From: a virus | Direction: 5' to 3' (one strand) | Length of the DNA: 22,501 nucleotides | IMG/VR virus record: IMGVR_UViG_3300022220_000023 | Location: 1-22,501 of that record | Shown here: piece by piece, positions 1 to 6,820 of the stretch | Position numbering within the stretch: position 1 is the first letter of the stretch | Layout of the letters: each line of letters begins with the position of its first letter | The notes under the pieces: generated by a model | The model's input: the letters and a program-made list of their open reading frames with translations, nothing else | What the model was told of the DNA's origin: nothing | The model's database searches: none | Program-made: the position numbers and the translations under genes

Positions 1-1176
1 CGCGAGACACGCAAGCTCGCCCTGAGAAACAACGACCGGGTGCGCCAGGCCGTAGCACAACAGGTCCAGCACGCAGCGTCTCTTGGGGAGCGCGTGGGGC
101 AGGTTGTGGAGGCGTTTTCCATCGCCGGGCGGCTCAAGGGCGACGACCTGCCCACCTTTGTACCCCCAAGCGCCGTGAATCGTGCCAAGGAGCTTGGTAG
201 CGCTGGTAGCGAGGCGGCATTAGCCCGCGTCGAGCTTGCGCGCCTACGCACACCCCAGGAGGTCTCAGAGGCTATACGCAAATACGGGGGTAACGCAGGC
301 AAGGTTCCGATTCGTGGTAGCGGGCCCGGCATTACCCAGCTCAAGACGTTTCGCAAGGTGGGCGCCATCAAGGACGCCTCGGAGATAGGCCTGTCCGCTA
401 GGCTCCATGGGTCTGCAGCGCACAACGTGGCCAGCACCGAGAAGGCCGTCAACAACATCATCAGGGCCGGCACGAACTACGACAAGGCCCAGCGGGACCT
501 GATACGAGAGGTCGCCAAGAGCGGCCAGGACGTACTAGGCGCCCAGCAGCGCATCCCGAAGCACATCAAGCGACTTGAGAAGGCAGGGCGCCAACTGCGA
601 ATCATGGAGACAGGCCCCAAGAGCGCATACAATCAAGAGCAGTACGCCAAGGCTAAGCGCGAGTGGGATGCAGCTATCAAGGCCATCGAAAAGCGCGCCC
701 TGCGACAGGTAGACAAGCGAGGGGGTACCGCCGAACTGCTGCAGATTGTCAAAAAGCAAGGTGCCAAGGGTACAGACAAAGCCCTGCAGCGCTGGACAGA
801 CGAGAAGCAGCGCTACAACGCGGACCGCATTATCTCCACCGAGTCAAGCGCCGCCTATCGCGCCCGCGAGTACAACCAGGTCAAGGACAAGGACTATGTG
901 ACCGGGGCTTACTGGCGATTGAATCGTGGTGCCCGGCGTAAGTACGTTCGCAAGGTCAAGCCTCGCAAGAAAAGCAAAAAGGGCATGAAGGGAATGCGGT
1001 GCGTATGCGAAGGCCTGGCGGATGAGCTGTACCCCAAGGCGATTATGAAGGACTACCCCAGGATGGGGCATCCGTACTGTAATTGCTTCTGGGAGCTGGT
1101 CTACGACCGTGACAGGATGCTGAGCGAGCCGCTTACTCAGGCGGACGTGGAGTGGTATGAGGGGTTGCCGGATTAG
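1..1176 (+). CDS. Phage minor head protein, SPP1 gp7 / Mu gpF-like (5' end outside window)
   Basis: The frame is open from base 1, with a GTG at 40 but no ribosome site there, so the gene almost certainly starts before the window. The C-terminal part carries the marks of the phage head morphogenesis family: an IISTES-type helix about 262 residues after the GTG, then a Cys-x-Cys (RCVCEG) near residue 321, and a closing MGHPYCNC motif near residues 342-349 that resembles the HPxCxC metal-binding ending of Mu F. The middle is rich in Lys, Arg and Gln and likely helical. Members of this family sit next to the portal inside the procapsid and help load or eject DNA. Its last 44 bases overlap the end of the leftward Lar-like gene. 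The family call rests on motif pattern and position only. Confidence 0.75.
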   Translation, partial: RETRKLALRNNDRVRQAVAQQVQHAASLGERVGQVVEAFSIAGRLKGDDLPTFVPPSAVNRAKELGSAGSEAALARVELARLRTPQEVSEAIRKYGGNAGKVPIRGSGPGITQLKTFRKVGAIKDASEIGLSARLHGSAAHNVASTEKAVNNIIRAGTNYDKAQRDLIREVAKSGQDVLGAQQRIPKHIKRLEKAGRQLRIMETGPKSAYNQEQYAKAKREWDAAIKAIEKRALRQVDKRGGTAELLQIVKKQGAKGTDKALQRWTDEKQRYNADRIISTESSAAYRAREYNQVKDKDYVTGAYWRLNRGARRKYVRKVKPRKKSKKGMKGMRCVCEGLADELYPKAIMKDYPRMGHPYCNCFWELVYDRDRMLSEPLTQADVEWYEGLPD

Positions 1177-1402
1177 ATTCTTCCGGCCACTCCATCAATT
1201 TTTCCATTGCACGCGCAAGCCGTCGCATCAGAGCCGGCAGCGAGGCGTATTTGTTCCACTCATCAGAGGCCGATCTTTGTGACCCGGACCAGCCGATTGA
1301 GTGCGCACACCCGACGCACTCTACCCAGTGCTTGGCGAGGTCGCTGTAGTCGCTTCTGGCTTCTGCTTGCTTGCCGCAAACCGGACATGGACAAATTATC
1401 AT
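1133..1402 (-). CDS. Lar-like zinc-ribbon protein (possible restriction alleviation)
   Basis: An 89-residue protein with two Cys pairs, CPVCG (C6, C9) and CVGC (C29, C32), followed by SASDEWNKYA. The spacing and the Ser...Trp-Asn ending match the Lar family of small zinc ribbons (CPFCG...C..CG...A...WN). E. coli Lar, encoded by the Rac prophage, modulates type I restriction; the function is not established for most relatives. The start at 1402 is preferred to a GTG at 1411 because its ATG overlaps the TGA of the preceding gene as ATGA. The C-terminal tail is Pro/Thr-rich. It is the last gene of the leftward cluster and runs 44 bases into the 3' end of the head gene on the other strand. Confidence 0.7.
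   Translation of the reverse strand: MIICPCPVCGKQAEARSDYSDLAKHWVECVGCAHSIGWSGSQRSASDEWNKYASLPALMRRLARAMEKLMEWPEESNPATPHTTPRPPE
1149..1203 (+). terminator. Possible weak rightward terminator at the convergent junction
   Basis: GGAGTGG (1149-1155) pairs with CCACTCC (1187-1193), and inside it GCCGG (1167-1171) pairs with CCGGC (1183-1187). A TTTTT run follows at 1199-1203. The outer and inner stems compete for base 1187 and the 5' side has a long bulge, so this is a poor intrinsic terminator at best. Its position just after the stop of the minor head gene, where transcription meets the leftward cluster, fits the role. Confidence 0.25.
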
Positions 1403-1683
1403 GTGGGCCACTCCGCCGCGTTGCCGTCCGCGTCAATTGGCGCGCACTGGACACTGGGATACTTGCTGACGGGCTCAATACCATCTTCGGCCTGAACCCA
1501 TGGGCCGGCTTTTTCGTCAGGCAGTAGCTCGTTAACAGTGGGTGGGCTCACCCCGCCATCGGGCCACACGATGCGGACCATCCATAGGTTGCGGTAGTTG
1601 TTTTTGTGTGGTCCGCCATATGTCTTTTGATGGGCATCTGCTTCGATGTGGCTTGGCCACCTGTCGCGATATTGGAGCTTCAT
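1399..1683 (-). CDS. Hypothetical protein, 94 aa
   Basis: No family recognised. The protein is soluble-looking, rich in Trp, Tyr, Pro and Asp (MKLQYRDRWPSH at the N terminus, WMVRIVWPDGG near residues 34-44), and lacks membrane segments. An upstream in-frame start exists at 1722, but the ATG at 1683 overlaps the TGA of the preceding gene in an ATGA arrangement, and the gene itself ends with ATGA into the Lar-like gene. Both overlaps suggest translational coupling within one leftward mRNA. Confidence 0.65.
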   Translation of the reverse strand: MKLQYRDRWPSHIEADAHQKTYGGPHKNNYRNLWMVRIVWPDGGVSPPTVNELLPDEKAGPWVQAEDGIEPVSKYPSVQCAPIDADGNAAEWPT

Positions 1684-1874
1684 CGTTGGCCCACCCAAAC
1701 CGCCATCCACACGCGCGCCCAAAGCGGCGCCCTGGCAAACTTCCCCATCCAGTCCAGGGCGGTGCCGGCGATGGTTGAGCGGTAGTGCTTGAGCTGGCGG
1801 CGCAGCTCGGCGTTCTCGGCTTCAAGATCGGCTATTTCGTGCTCGGCTGGTGTACCCGGCGCGTTGGTCTTCAT
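1680..1874 (-). CDS. Small coiled-coil protein, 64 aa
   Basis: Residues 12-31 form a short leucine-zipper-like heptad stretch (IADLEAENAELRRQLKHY), followed by a Trp-rich amphipathic C terminus (ALDWMGKFARAPLWARVW) that could lie on a membrane or a protein partner. A strong ribosome site (AGGAGGAGATGACCGA then ATG) supports the start. The stop overlaps the next gene as ATGA. No family recognised. It may be an oligomerising partner of its cluster neighbours, which is only a guess. Confidence 0.65.
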   Translation of the reverse strand: MKTNAPGTPAEHEIADLEAENAELRRQLKHYRSTIAGTALDWMGKFARAPLWARVWMAVWVGQR

Positions 1875-1878
1875 TCGG

Positions 1879-2106
1879 TCATCTCCTCCTGCTGTGCCGC
1901 AGTCTTATTCTAGAGCTGGGCGGCATGGCCCTTTGTACAGCCAGGGCCTCTTTGTTGATGCGCTTGGCGTCCATGCCCATTAGCACCGCGGTGGGCATTT
2001 TTGCGGCCTGGTCCGCTGTCAGTCCATACCTATACAACGCATCAACATCGGCGTCCCATTGGTCCCGCCACCTCTTGCACTGCAATAAAAATTCAGCCGT
2101 TGGCAT
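1879..2106 (-). CDS. Hypothetical protein, 75 aa
   Basis: Starts MPTAEFLLQCKRWRDQW. The ATG at 2106 is chosen over an in-frame upstream one at 2154 because GGAGGAGATCA directly precedes it. The N-terminal two-thirds looks helical and acidic, with LTADQAAKMPTAVLMGMDAKR; the C terminus is very basic (RIRLRHSRRR), which could bind nucleic acid. It overlaps the preceding gene by 14 bases and is 4 bases from the next. No family recognised. Confidence 0.6.
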   Translation of the reverse strand: MPTAEFLLQCKRWRDQWDADVDALYRYGLTADQAAKMPTAVLMGMDAKRINKEALAVQRAMPPSSRIRLRHSRRR

Positions 2107-2278
2107 TGATCTCCTCCGGCCGTGTATCGGCCACAAGCTCGGCAACCTGTGCACGCAGCTCTACCAGCTTGCGCGCGAGCACGTGGGCCGTCGCCGCATC
2201 GTGTGCTAGCCGGCTCACCAGGTGCTCGGCGCCCAGGTTTAGTTTCAACAGCTCATCCCGTGTCGTCTTCAGCTTCAT
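2093..2278 (-). CDS. Small helical protein, 61 aa
   Basis: A short, almost wholly helical protein (KLKTTRDELLKLNLGAEHL, then ARKLVELRAQVAELVADT) with heptad-like Leu/Val spacing typical of small oligomerising phage proteins. It overlaps the first gene of the leftward cluster by 26 bases and the next by 14. The ribosome site is weak (CTGGGACG before ATG), so expression probably depends on coupling to the upstream gene. No family recognised. Confidence 0.55.
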   Translation of the reverse strand: MKLKTTRDELLKLNLGAEHLVSRLAHDAATAHVLARKLVELRAQVAELVADTRPEEINANG

Positions 2279-2507
2279 CGTCCCAGCCCAGTTCTATCTC
2301 CATGCCTGCCTTGACGCGGTGAAAAACCTTGTCCGGGCTCTGTCCTCGCGCCCTTGCGGCCCTGCGTATCCATGCGAATATGGCTTCTATGTCTCCGCGT
2401 TCAACCCGTCCTAGTAATTCCGGCACCGTACAATCATCGTCTATCGCCTGCTGTTTTAGGTTGTTGACCGTGGCTGATTTTGCTCTGATTTGTTCGGCAG
2501 TACCCAT
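2253..2507 (-). CDS. Hypothetical protein, first gene of the leftward cluster, 84 aa
   Basis: Starts MGTAEQIRAKSATVNNLKQQ and has an acidic end (ELGWDDEAEDDTG). It is predicted helical, with IEAIFAWIRRAARARGQSP in the middle. No Shine-Dalgarno precedes the ATG at 2507. It is the promoter-proximal gene of the leftward cluster, facing the regulatory region 2508-2653; a TTGACA sits about 30 bases upstream. No family recognised. Confidence 0.6.
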   Translation of the reverse strand: MGTAEQIRAKSATVNNLKQQAIDDDCTVPELLGRVERGDIEAIFAWIRRAARARGQSPDKVFHRVKAGMEIELGWDDEAEDDTG

Positions 2508-2513
2508 GCCAAA

Positions 2514-2542
2514 CCATTAGCACACCCGTTACACACTGTCAA
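2514..2542 (-). promoter_or_regulatory. Candidate leftward promoter of the small-gene cluster
   Basis: On the minus strand a perfect TTGACA (2542-2537) is followed after 17 bp by TAATGG (2519-2514), a poor -10; GCTAAT preceded by TG is an alternative -10 at 15 bp. Transcription would begin almost at the ATG at 2507, which has no ribosome site. The -35 lies inside the conserved repeated element, so a protein bound there could affect both directions. Confidence 0.35.
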
Positions 2543-2582
2543 CAAAAACGTGACAGCATAAACCATGTCAACGGTCTAGGAT
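2528..2582 (+). promoter_or_regulatory. Late promoter/operator element, copy A
   Basis: It holds GTTACA (2528-2533), TGTCAACAAAAACGT (2537-2551) and ACAGCA (2553-2558), then 17 unconserved bases and CTAGGAT (2576-2582). CTGTCA and TGACAG (2536-2541, 2551-2556) form a perfect 6-bp inverted repeat with a 9-bp gap, and GTTACA/GTGACA repeat directly 22 bp apart, two helical turns. TAGGAT is a plausible -10 (TAnnnT). There is no standard -35 for the rightward direction, which suggests an activator binds the upstream part. A leader of about 65 nt would follow, containing a small CTAGC/GCTAG hairpin (2595-2613), up to the scaffold gene. A second copy is at 18662-18716. The role is inferred. Confidence 0.6.
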
Positions 2583-2653
2583 ATACCTACGTAACTAGCG
2601 CGGTCAAAGCTAGGGTAGCCGACGGGCTTTAACCGGAAGGAGATGGAGCAAAA

Positions 2654-3379
2654 ATGGCAAAATTGGAAATTGACACCGAGGCCGAGCTTACCACCGAGAC
2701 CATTGAGGCATTGCGCCCATTGCTTGAGGCGGTAAATCATCACGTGCTCGACGAGAGGGCGTTCCTGGGCCTAAAGAAACAGGGCGCCAGGGAGCCCGCT
2801 GACGCACTTGCTGCACTGCAGGCCGAACACGACGCACTCAAGACCACGCACACCGAAGCCGCCGAGAAGCTCAGAGAGCTGGAGCGTGCTGCGATGTCCG
2901 AGGCCGAGCGCGTAGCAGCCGAAGCCAAGGACCGCGAGGCAGCGTTGGCGGAGGCGCAGGCGAAAGCCGCCGCGTCTGAAAAGCAGGCAGCCAAGGCCAT
3001 CACGGCCATGAAGGCAAAAGCCCTCGCGGCGGAGATGCCCAACCTGCTGGCCAACGTGCGGCCCGAGCTGGCCGAAGCAGCGCGCCTGGTTGCACAAGCG
3101 AACCTCAAGGGTCTCGGCATCACCGACGAGGGCGAGCTGACCGTCCAGGGCGACGACGGCTCTGACCTGGTGGGCGATGATGCAAAATCTCACTTCGGCA
3201 CCTGGTGGAGCACTCAGGGTCATTTCCACGCGCCACAGCAACCCGGACCCGGTACAGCTGGCAGTCCAGCTCCGGCGCCCAAAGCAAACGACAGGTTTCA
3301 ACCAATTTCGCCGGCCGTTGGCAGCTATGAAGAGCGCCAGGCCATCGCAGCCGCTGCAGATGCGGCCGAGCGAAAATAG
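2654..3379 (+). CDS. Capsid scaffolding-like protein, 241 aa
   Basis: A long Ala/Glu/Lys-rich coiled coil spans about residues 50-128, typical of scaffold proteins that organise capsid subunits during procapsid assembly. It is followed by a helical/acidic region (130-190), a Pro/Gly linker (195-212), and a short helical C terminus rich in Ala that could be the capsid-binding tail. It lies directly upstream of the capsid gene, the normal scaffold position. GGAAGGAGATGGAGCA precedes the ATG. No serine protease motif is visible, so self-cleaving protease-scaffold activity of the Mu I type is not supported. The exact family is not certain; it resembles DUF4355-like scaffolds. Confidence 0.7.
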   Translation: MAKLEIDTEAELTTETIEALRPLLEAVNHHVLDERAFLGLKKQGAREPADALAALQAEHDALKTTHTEAAEKLRELERAAMSEAERVAAEAKDREAALAEAQAKAAASEKQAAKAITAMKAKALAAEMPNLLANVRPELAEAARLVAQANLKGLGITDEGELTVQGDDGSDLVGDDAKSHFGTWWSTQGHFHAPQQPGPGTAGSPAPAPKANDRFQPISPAVGSYEERQAIAAAADAAERK

Positions 3380-3394
3380 CAACGGAGCAAAACA

Positions 3395-4840
3395 GTGGCA
3401 GCTACCCTATTAGCCGAAGTCCTCGACCTCGTCGGGACGAACACCTTCCGCCAGATGGTTTACGAGTCGTTCGTGCACGGAGACCCGCTCGGCGCGCGAA
3501 TGCCGTTTTCCAGCGAAGGCGTCAAGGGCTCCCAGTGGGTCCAGTGGTACCGCGCAAGCAATGCATCGGCCAGCACCCACAGTTTCTACGCTGACTTCGC
3601 GTCCAGCGCGGCGACCTGGGACAAGTACAACGGGTTTCTCACTGCCATCAAGCGCGGTGACACTCTCAATGAGGTCGTGGATGTGGCGCTCGGCGTTGGC
3701 GATGTGGGATTCAACTCGGTGGTCCAAAAGCGGAAGGCCATCATTGACGCCATCGCCAAGTTGTACCGTGAGTACCTGGTGACCGGCACCACGTACACCT
3801 CGGCAATCGGCGCCACTCTCACTGGTATGGGCCTCACTGCCATCGAGGCGAGCCCGCGTCTGTTCGATTTCGCCGATGTCCACCCGCAGGACGGCGTTAC
3901 GCTCGGCACCACGGTCGGCACGTTCAAGTGGGTGCAAGGAACCCTGGCTCTTTCGTACAAGGCTCCCGGGGATGACTACTTTGGCCCCGCGCAGACCATG
4001 AGCGCCTCGAGCCGCTTCCGGATACCGCTGTACTCCGGTCTGGATTCGAGCAACACGCCGAACCCGTCCAAGTGGATTCGCAGCACCTGGACCTACGCAA
4101 CCCTGGCCGCCACCGGAAACTTCACCGGCGACACGGCTGTCGCTGCGGAGTGTGTGACGTTCACGCCGGCCGTCCAGCCAACTGGCATGATCCAGAATCT
4201 GCACCCTCGACTGTCCGTGTATTCCGACCTGTCGGGCGCCGCCACCGCTGCCGGTACGGGCAGTGTTACGAACGGTCCAGCGGCTGGCGGACCTGCCAAT
4301 CGCAAAAACCTGTCCTGGCTCCGTGACGAGCTGTTGGACATGTCCAACGATGACCCGTCGCGGTGCGCAATCCTTGCGCCCCCGAACCTCATCCTCGGCA
4401 CTCTCGAAGGCCTGGTCACGCACCTCGGCCACGGTGTCGATCCGGTCATGTTCATGGGCAGCGCGCTCAACCAGGGCTTCAGCTACGGTGACATGCCCGT
4501 ATTCAAGAACCGGTTCATTCCCACCAACCTGGCCAGCGCCGACGCCAGCAGGGACGACCTGACCTCGATCATCGGCGTGGTGCTCGGGGTGGACAACTAC
4601 CACATCAAGACCACCAGCGTGATGGGTAACTCAACCATCATGGACCAGACCTCGAATCGTGTGTCCGGTGCAATCGCCGAGGGCGACGGCACCTCTACCG
4701 GAACCAGTATCCCGGTGCAGTACTACGAGAAGAGCGCTGGCGACAATCTCAACACCAACATGCGCGGGTTCATGTTCTTGGAGGGCGTGGCGAAAAACCT
4801 GTCGGACGTGGCCGCCATCACACACGTTTACAACCAGTAA
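3395..4840 (+). CDS. Major capsid protein, probably HK97 fold, 481 aa
   Basis: The size, the place after a scaffold, and the alternating alpha/beta pattern fit a major capsid protein. The early region (residues 1-60) has a helix and an aromatic loop (QWVQWYRAS); a long helix follows near residues 100-130 (VVQKRKAIIDAIAKLYREYL). Near residues 325-400 is an LRDELLDMSNDD...CAILAPPNLILGTLEGL segment that looks like the spine/A-domain. The C-terminal part is beta-rich (YHIKTTSVMGNS, RGFMFLEGVAKNL). The start is GTG with GGAG 6 bases upstream. It is much longer than the Mu capsid protein (about 305 aa), so the capsid module differs from the Mu-type tail module. The fold is inferred from context. 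Confidence 0.75.
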   Translation: MAATLLAEVLDLVGTNTFRQMVYESFVHGDPLGARMPFSSEGVKGSQWVQWYRASNASASTHSFYADFASSAATWDKYNGFLTAIKRGDTLNEVVDVALGVGDVGFNSVVQKRKAIIDAIAKLYREYLVTGTTYTSAIGATLTGMGLTAIEASPRLFDFADVHPQDGVTLGTTVGTFKWVQGTLALSYKAPGDDYFGPAQTMSASSRFRIPLYSGLDSSNTPNPSKWIRSTWTYATLAATGNFTGDTAVAAECVTFTPAVQPTGMIQNLHPRLSVYSDLSGAATAAGTGSVTNGPAAGGPANRKNLSWLRDELLDMSNDDPSRCAILAPPNLILGTLEGLVTHLGHGVDPVMFMGSALNQGFSYGDMPVFKNRFIPTNLASADASRDDLTSIIGVVLGVDNYHIKTTSVMGNSTIMDQTSNRVSGAIAEGDGTSTGTSIPVQYYEKSAGDNLNTNMRGFMFLEGVAKNLSDVAAITHVYNQ

Positions 4841-4848
4841 GGAGATAC

Positions 4849-5241
4849 ATGCTTTTCGACGCCAGTCCGCGGACCTTCTACTGGGTCTATTCGTCATTCG
4901 GCCCCAGCTACAACGAGGTAGAGCATGGGCTCTGTTTTGTGGATGGACTACACCCCCACCCAGTGGCTGGACCCATTGCCGAGAAGGCACAGTTGAATGG
5001 ATACCTGCTCGTCGAGCATGAGGGCAACGAGGTATTCCGTGAGTGGTCTCGGGACGACGGGCGTTACTGGACTCCGCAGTTTTCCTCCCCTGGCTCCAAC
5101 GGGGGCGGCAGTACGGGCCATCTCCTCCCAACGCTGCCGCCCCCCGAGGACTGGCCGGACAAGCTCCCTGAATCGTATCTAGGGCTTTTCGACCGGTACA
5201 CGCCACAGGGCAGGGTTAAGCGCAAATACCGTGGCGACTAG
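4849..5241 (+). CDS. Hypothetical structural-region protein, 130 aa
   Basis: It begins MLFDASPRTFYWVYSSFGPS, with AAGGAG 6-7 bases before the ATG. The first half appears to be a compact beta domain (GLCFVDGL, NGYLLVEHEGNEVFREWSRDDGRYW); the second half is a Gly/Ser/Pro-rich linker and a basic tail (GRVKRKYRGD). It lies between the capsid and connector genes, a slot often used by head fibre or decoration proteins, but no family is recognised. It overlaps the next gene by 11 bases. Confidence 0.6.
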   Translation: MLFDASPRTFYWVYSSFGPSYNEVEHGLCFVDGLHPHPVAGPIAEKAQLNGYLLVEHEGNEVFREWSRDDGRYWTPQFSSPGSNGGGSTGHLLPTLPPPEDWPDKLPESYLGLFDRYTPQGRVKRKYRGD

Positions 5242-5623
5242 CATTACCACCCAGGCGGATGTGGTTACCTACGGGTTGATTGACGACAACACAATCGAGC
5301 GCCTGACCACGGACCGCATGCGCAAAAACAACTGGCTAACCCTCCATCAACGCGCATGGAGCAAGGTCAAGGCGCACCTCAAGCTCCCGCCGACAATCGA
5401 GGAGGCTGACCTAGACGATACCACCGAGCTGACCGTGGCGACGGTTTACATGGTTCTGTATCTGGCTTACGAGCAGGCCGCGCCGGTGGGCGGGGGCATG
5501 AGAGAGCAGAGCGGCTTGTACTACAGGAAGGCCATCAAGACCATGGCTGAGGTCAGGCTCACATCTGGCGGAGTGGAGCTGCCGCGGCGGTCCTACCAGT
5601 TCCGCAGGGGGGCGAGGGCATAA
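5231..5623 (+). CDS. Head-tail connector, Mu gp36-like (DUF1320)
   Basis: A small helical protein with a typical connector opening: ITTQADVVTYGLIDDNTIERLT, then a helix of TELTVATVYMVLYLAYEQAA, as in gp36/DUF1320 and HK97 gp6-type adaptors that attach to the portal after packaging. The C terminus is short and basic (RRSYQFRRGARA). The GTG start at 5231 lies within the end of the previous gene. Position before an HK97-gp10-like gene supports the call. Confidence 0.65.
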   Translation: MATSITTQADVVTYGLIDDNTIERLTTDRMRKNNWLTLHQRAWSKVKAHLKLPPTIEEADLDDTTELTVATVYMVLYLAYEQAAPVGGGMREQSGLYYRKAIKTMAEVRLTSGGVELPRRSYQFRRGARA

Positions 5624-6139
5624 ATGCCTGCAATCCAGATGAAGGCAAACCCCACCGCTGTCATAAGGACAATGGACACCCGCCTACAAGCGGCCATTGT
5701 GCGCAATCAATCCCGCGCGCTGGAGCTTATCGCCGATCGCCTCATTGCAGACATCCGCAAGGGCCCATGGTTCACGCGTGACGGCGGCGTGCTCAAGGGC
5801 GGTCTTTACAGAACCCGCCCGAAGGTACGTAAAAGCGGCTCCAGTATTGACGCCGGCTGGGGCGGACCTGCTGCGGTCTATGGCCCCGTGCTGGAAACCG
5901 GACCCGAGAAACGGTCATGGGTAATTGAGCCAGTTGGCATCAAGGCGGGGGGTCAGCCCGTCAAGGCCCTGCGATGGTTCTCGAATGGCCAGGTGCACTA
6001 TGCAAAACGCGTAGTCCGCCACTGGTCTACCAAGTCACTTCGGCCTCACTTTGGCCCAGCGTCAGATAGGCTTGTGCCGTTCAATCGGCGCGTGCTTAAT
6101 GATGCGGCGTCAAACGCCTGGATCGCGGTGGGGCTGTAA
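5624..6139 (+). CDS. HK97 gp10-like head-tail joining / neck protein, 171 aa
   Basis: The centre carries the family pattern: WGGPAAVYGPVLETGPEKR (tyrosine and Gly loop), then ALRWFSNGQVHYAKRVVRHW and SLRPHFGPASDRLV, with the PF04883-like 'Y...lE.Gt.....k..L.W......ff.k.V.hp...pr.fl..A' order. Such proteins form part of the neck or the tail completion complex. The ATG follows the previous stop without any gap. Confidence 0.7.
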   Translation: MPAIQMKANPTAVIRTMDTRLQAAIVRNQSRALELIADRLIADIRKGPWFTRDGGVLKGGLYRTRPKVRKSGSSIDAGWGGPAAVYGPVLETGPEKRSWVIEPVGIKAGGQPVKALRWFSNGQVHYAKRVVRHWSTKSLRPHFGPASDRLVPFNRRVLNDAASNAWIAVGL

Positions 6140-6789
6140 TGCGCACCCCGCCAGACATTCAGGTAGCGAGCATTCTGCATTTCCTCAATCTGGCCCTGCG
6201 CCAGGACAAGGATATACAGAAATGGACCAGCGCGCGCCCCGATGAAATAGTGGCAGAGACCCTGGAGTTTCAGCCTATCCAGCGCAACGGCGGCGAGGTG
6301 TACCTGTTTGCAAACAAAATGCCGACTCTTGCGCTTCATGTTGTGAAGTCCAAGCGCCATCGTCGCGGTGGCCGATGGGGGCGAGATTTGACCCTTTGGC
6401 TGTGGTACCTATTCCTCCCATTTCAAAGCGACGAGCCGAGCATTCACGGCCTTACGAAAGTCGAGCGCTGGAAAAGCCTAATTGACTGGCGCCTGGGCTA
6501 CTGGCTCTATGAGCAAAAACTACCTGCCACAGCAGCCGAGGACGAGGAGGTGTTCAACCTCCAAACCGCCGCCAAGATTCGCACCATGGATGTAGGCGAT
6601 ACCGAATATTTCAACGAGGGTGAGATTGAGGGTCTGAAAATGACCCTTGAGGTTGACCACCTTTGGGCACCATACGAAGAAATGGATCCAGCGACCTTTG
6701 ATCTGCTGGATTTCGAGGCTCACACATTCAGCGCCGGAACCCCACTGGTTGCTGAGCTACAAGTCGAGGGCGACATTGACCAAACGTAA
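6139..6789 (+). CDS. Mu gp37-like tail protein (positional), 216 aa
   Basis: Starts with TAATG overlap. No clear motif, but the length, the Trp-rich middle (LTLWLWYLFLPF, ERWKSLIDWRLGYWLYEQ) and the place between a gp10-like neck protein and a gp38-like protein match the gp37/DUF1834 slot, thought to be a tail completion or terminator protein. The C-terminal third is acidic (DVGDTEYFNEGEIEGLK). The family name is inferred from synteny only. Confidence 0.5.
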   Translation: MRTPPDIQVASILHFLNLALRQDKDIQKWTSARPDEIVAETLEFQPIQRNGGEVYLFANKMPTLALHVVKSKRHRRGGRWGRDLTLWLWYLFLPFQSDEPSIHGLTKVERWKSLIDWRLGYWLYEQKLPATAAEDEEVFNLQTAAKIRTMDVGDTEYFNEGEIEGLKMTLEVDHLWAPYEEMDPATFDLLDFEAHTFSAGTPLVAELQVEGDIDQT

Positions 6790-6820
6790 ATCAATGCACA
6801 GGGTCCGTGACCGCGGAACC

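Noticed and set aside
2771-3382. Long minus-strand frame opposite the scaffold gene
   Set aside because: A composition artefact of the Ala-rich coiled-coil region; Leu/Cys-rich translation and no start signals.
3410-4603. A 397-codon open frame antisense to the capsid gene
   Set aside because: Lies wholly inside the capsid gene, has no ribosome site, and is Arg/Gly-rich as expected for the antisense of GC-rich coding DNA.
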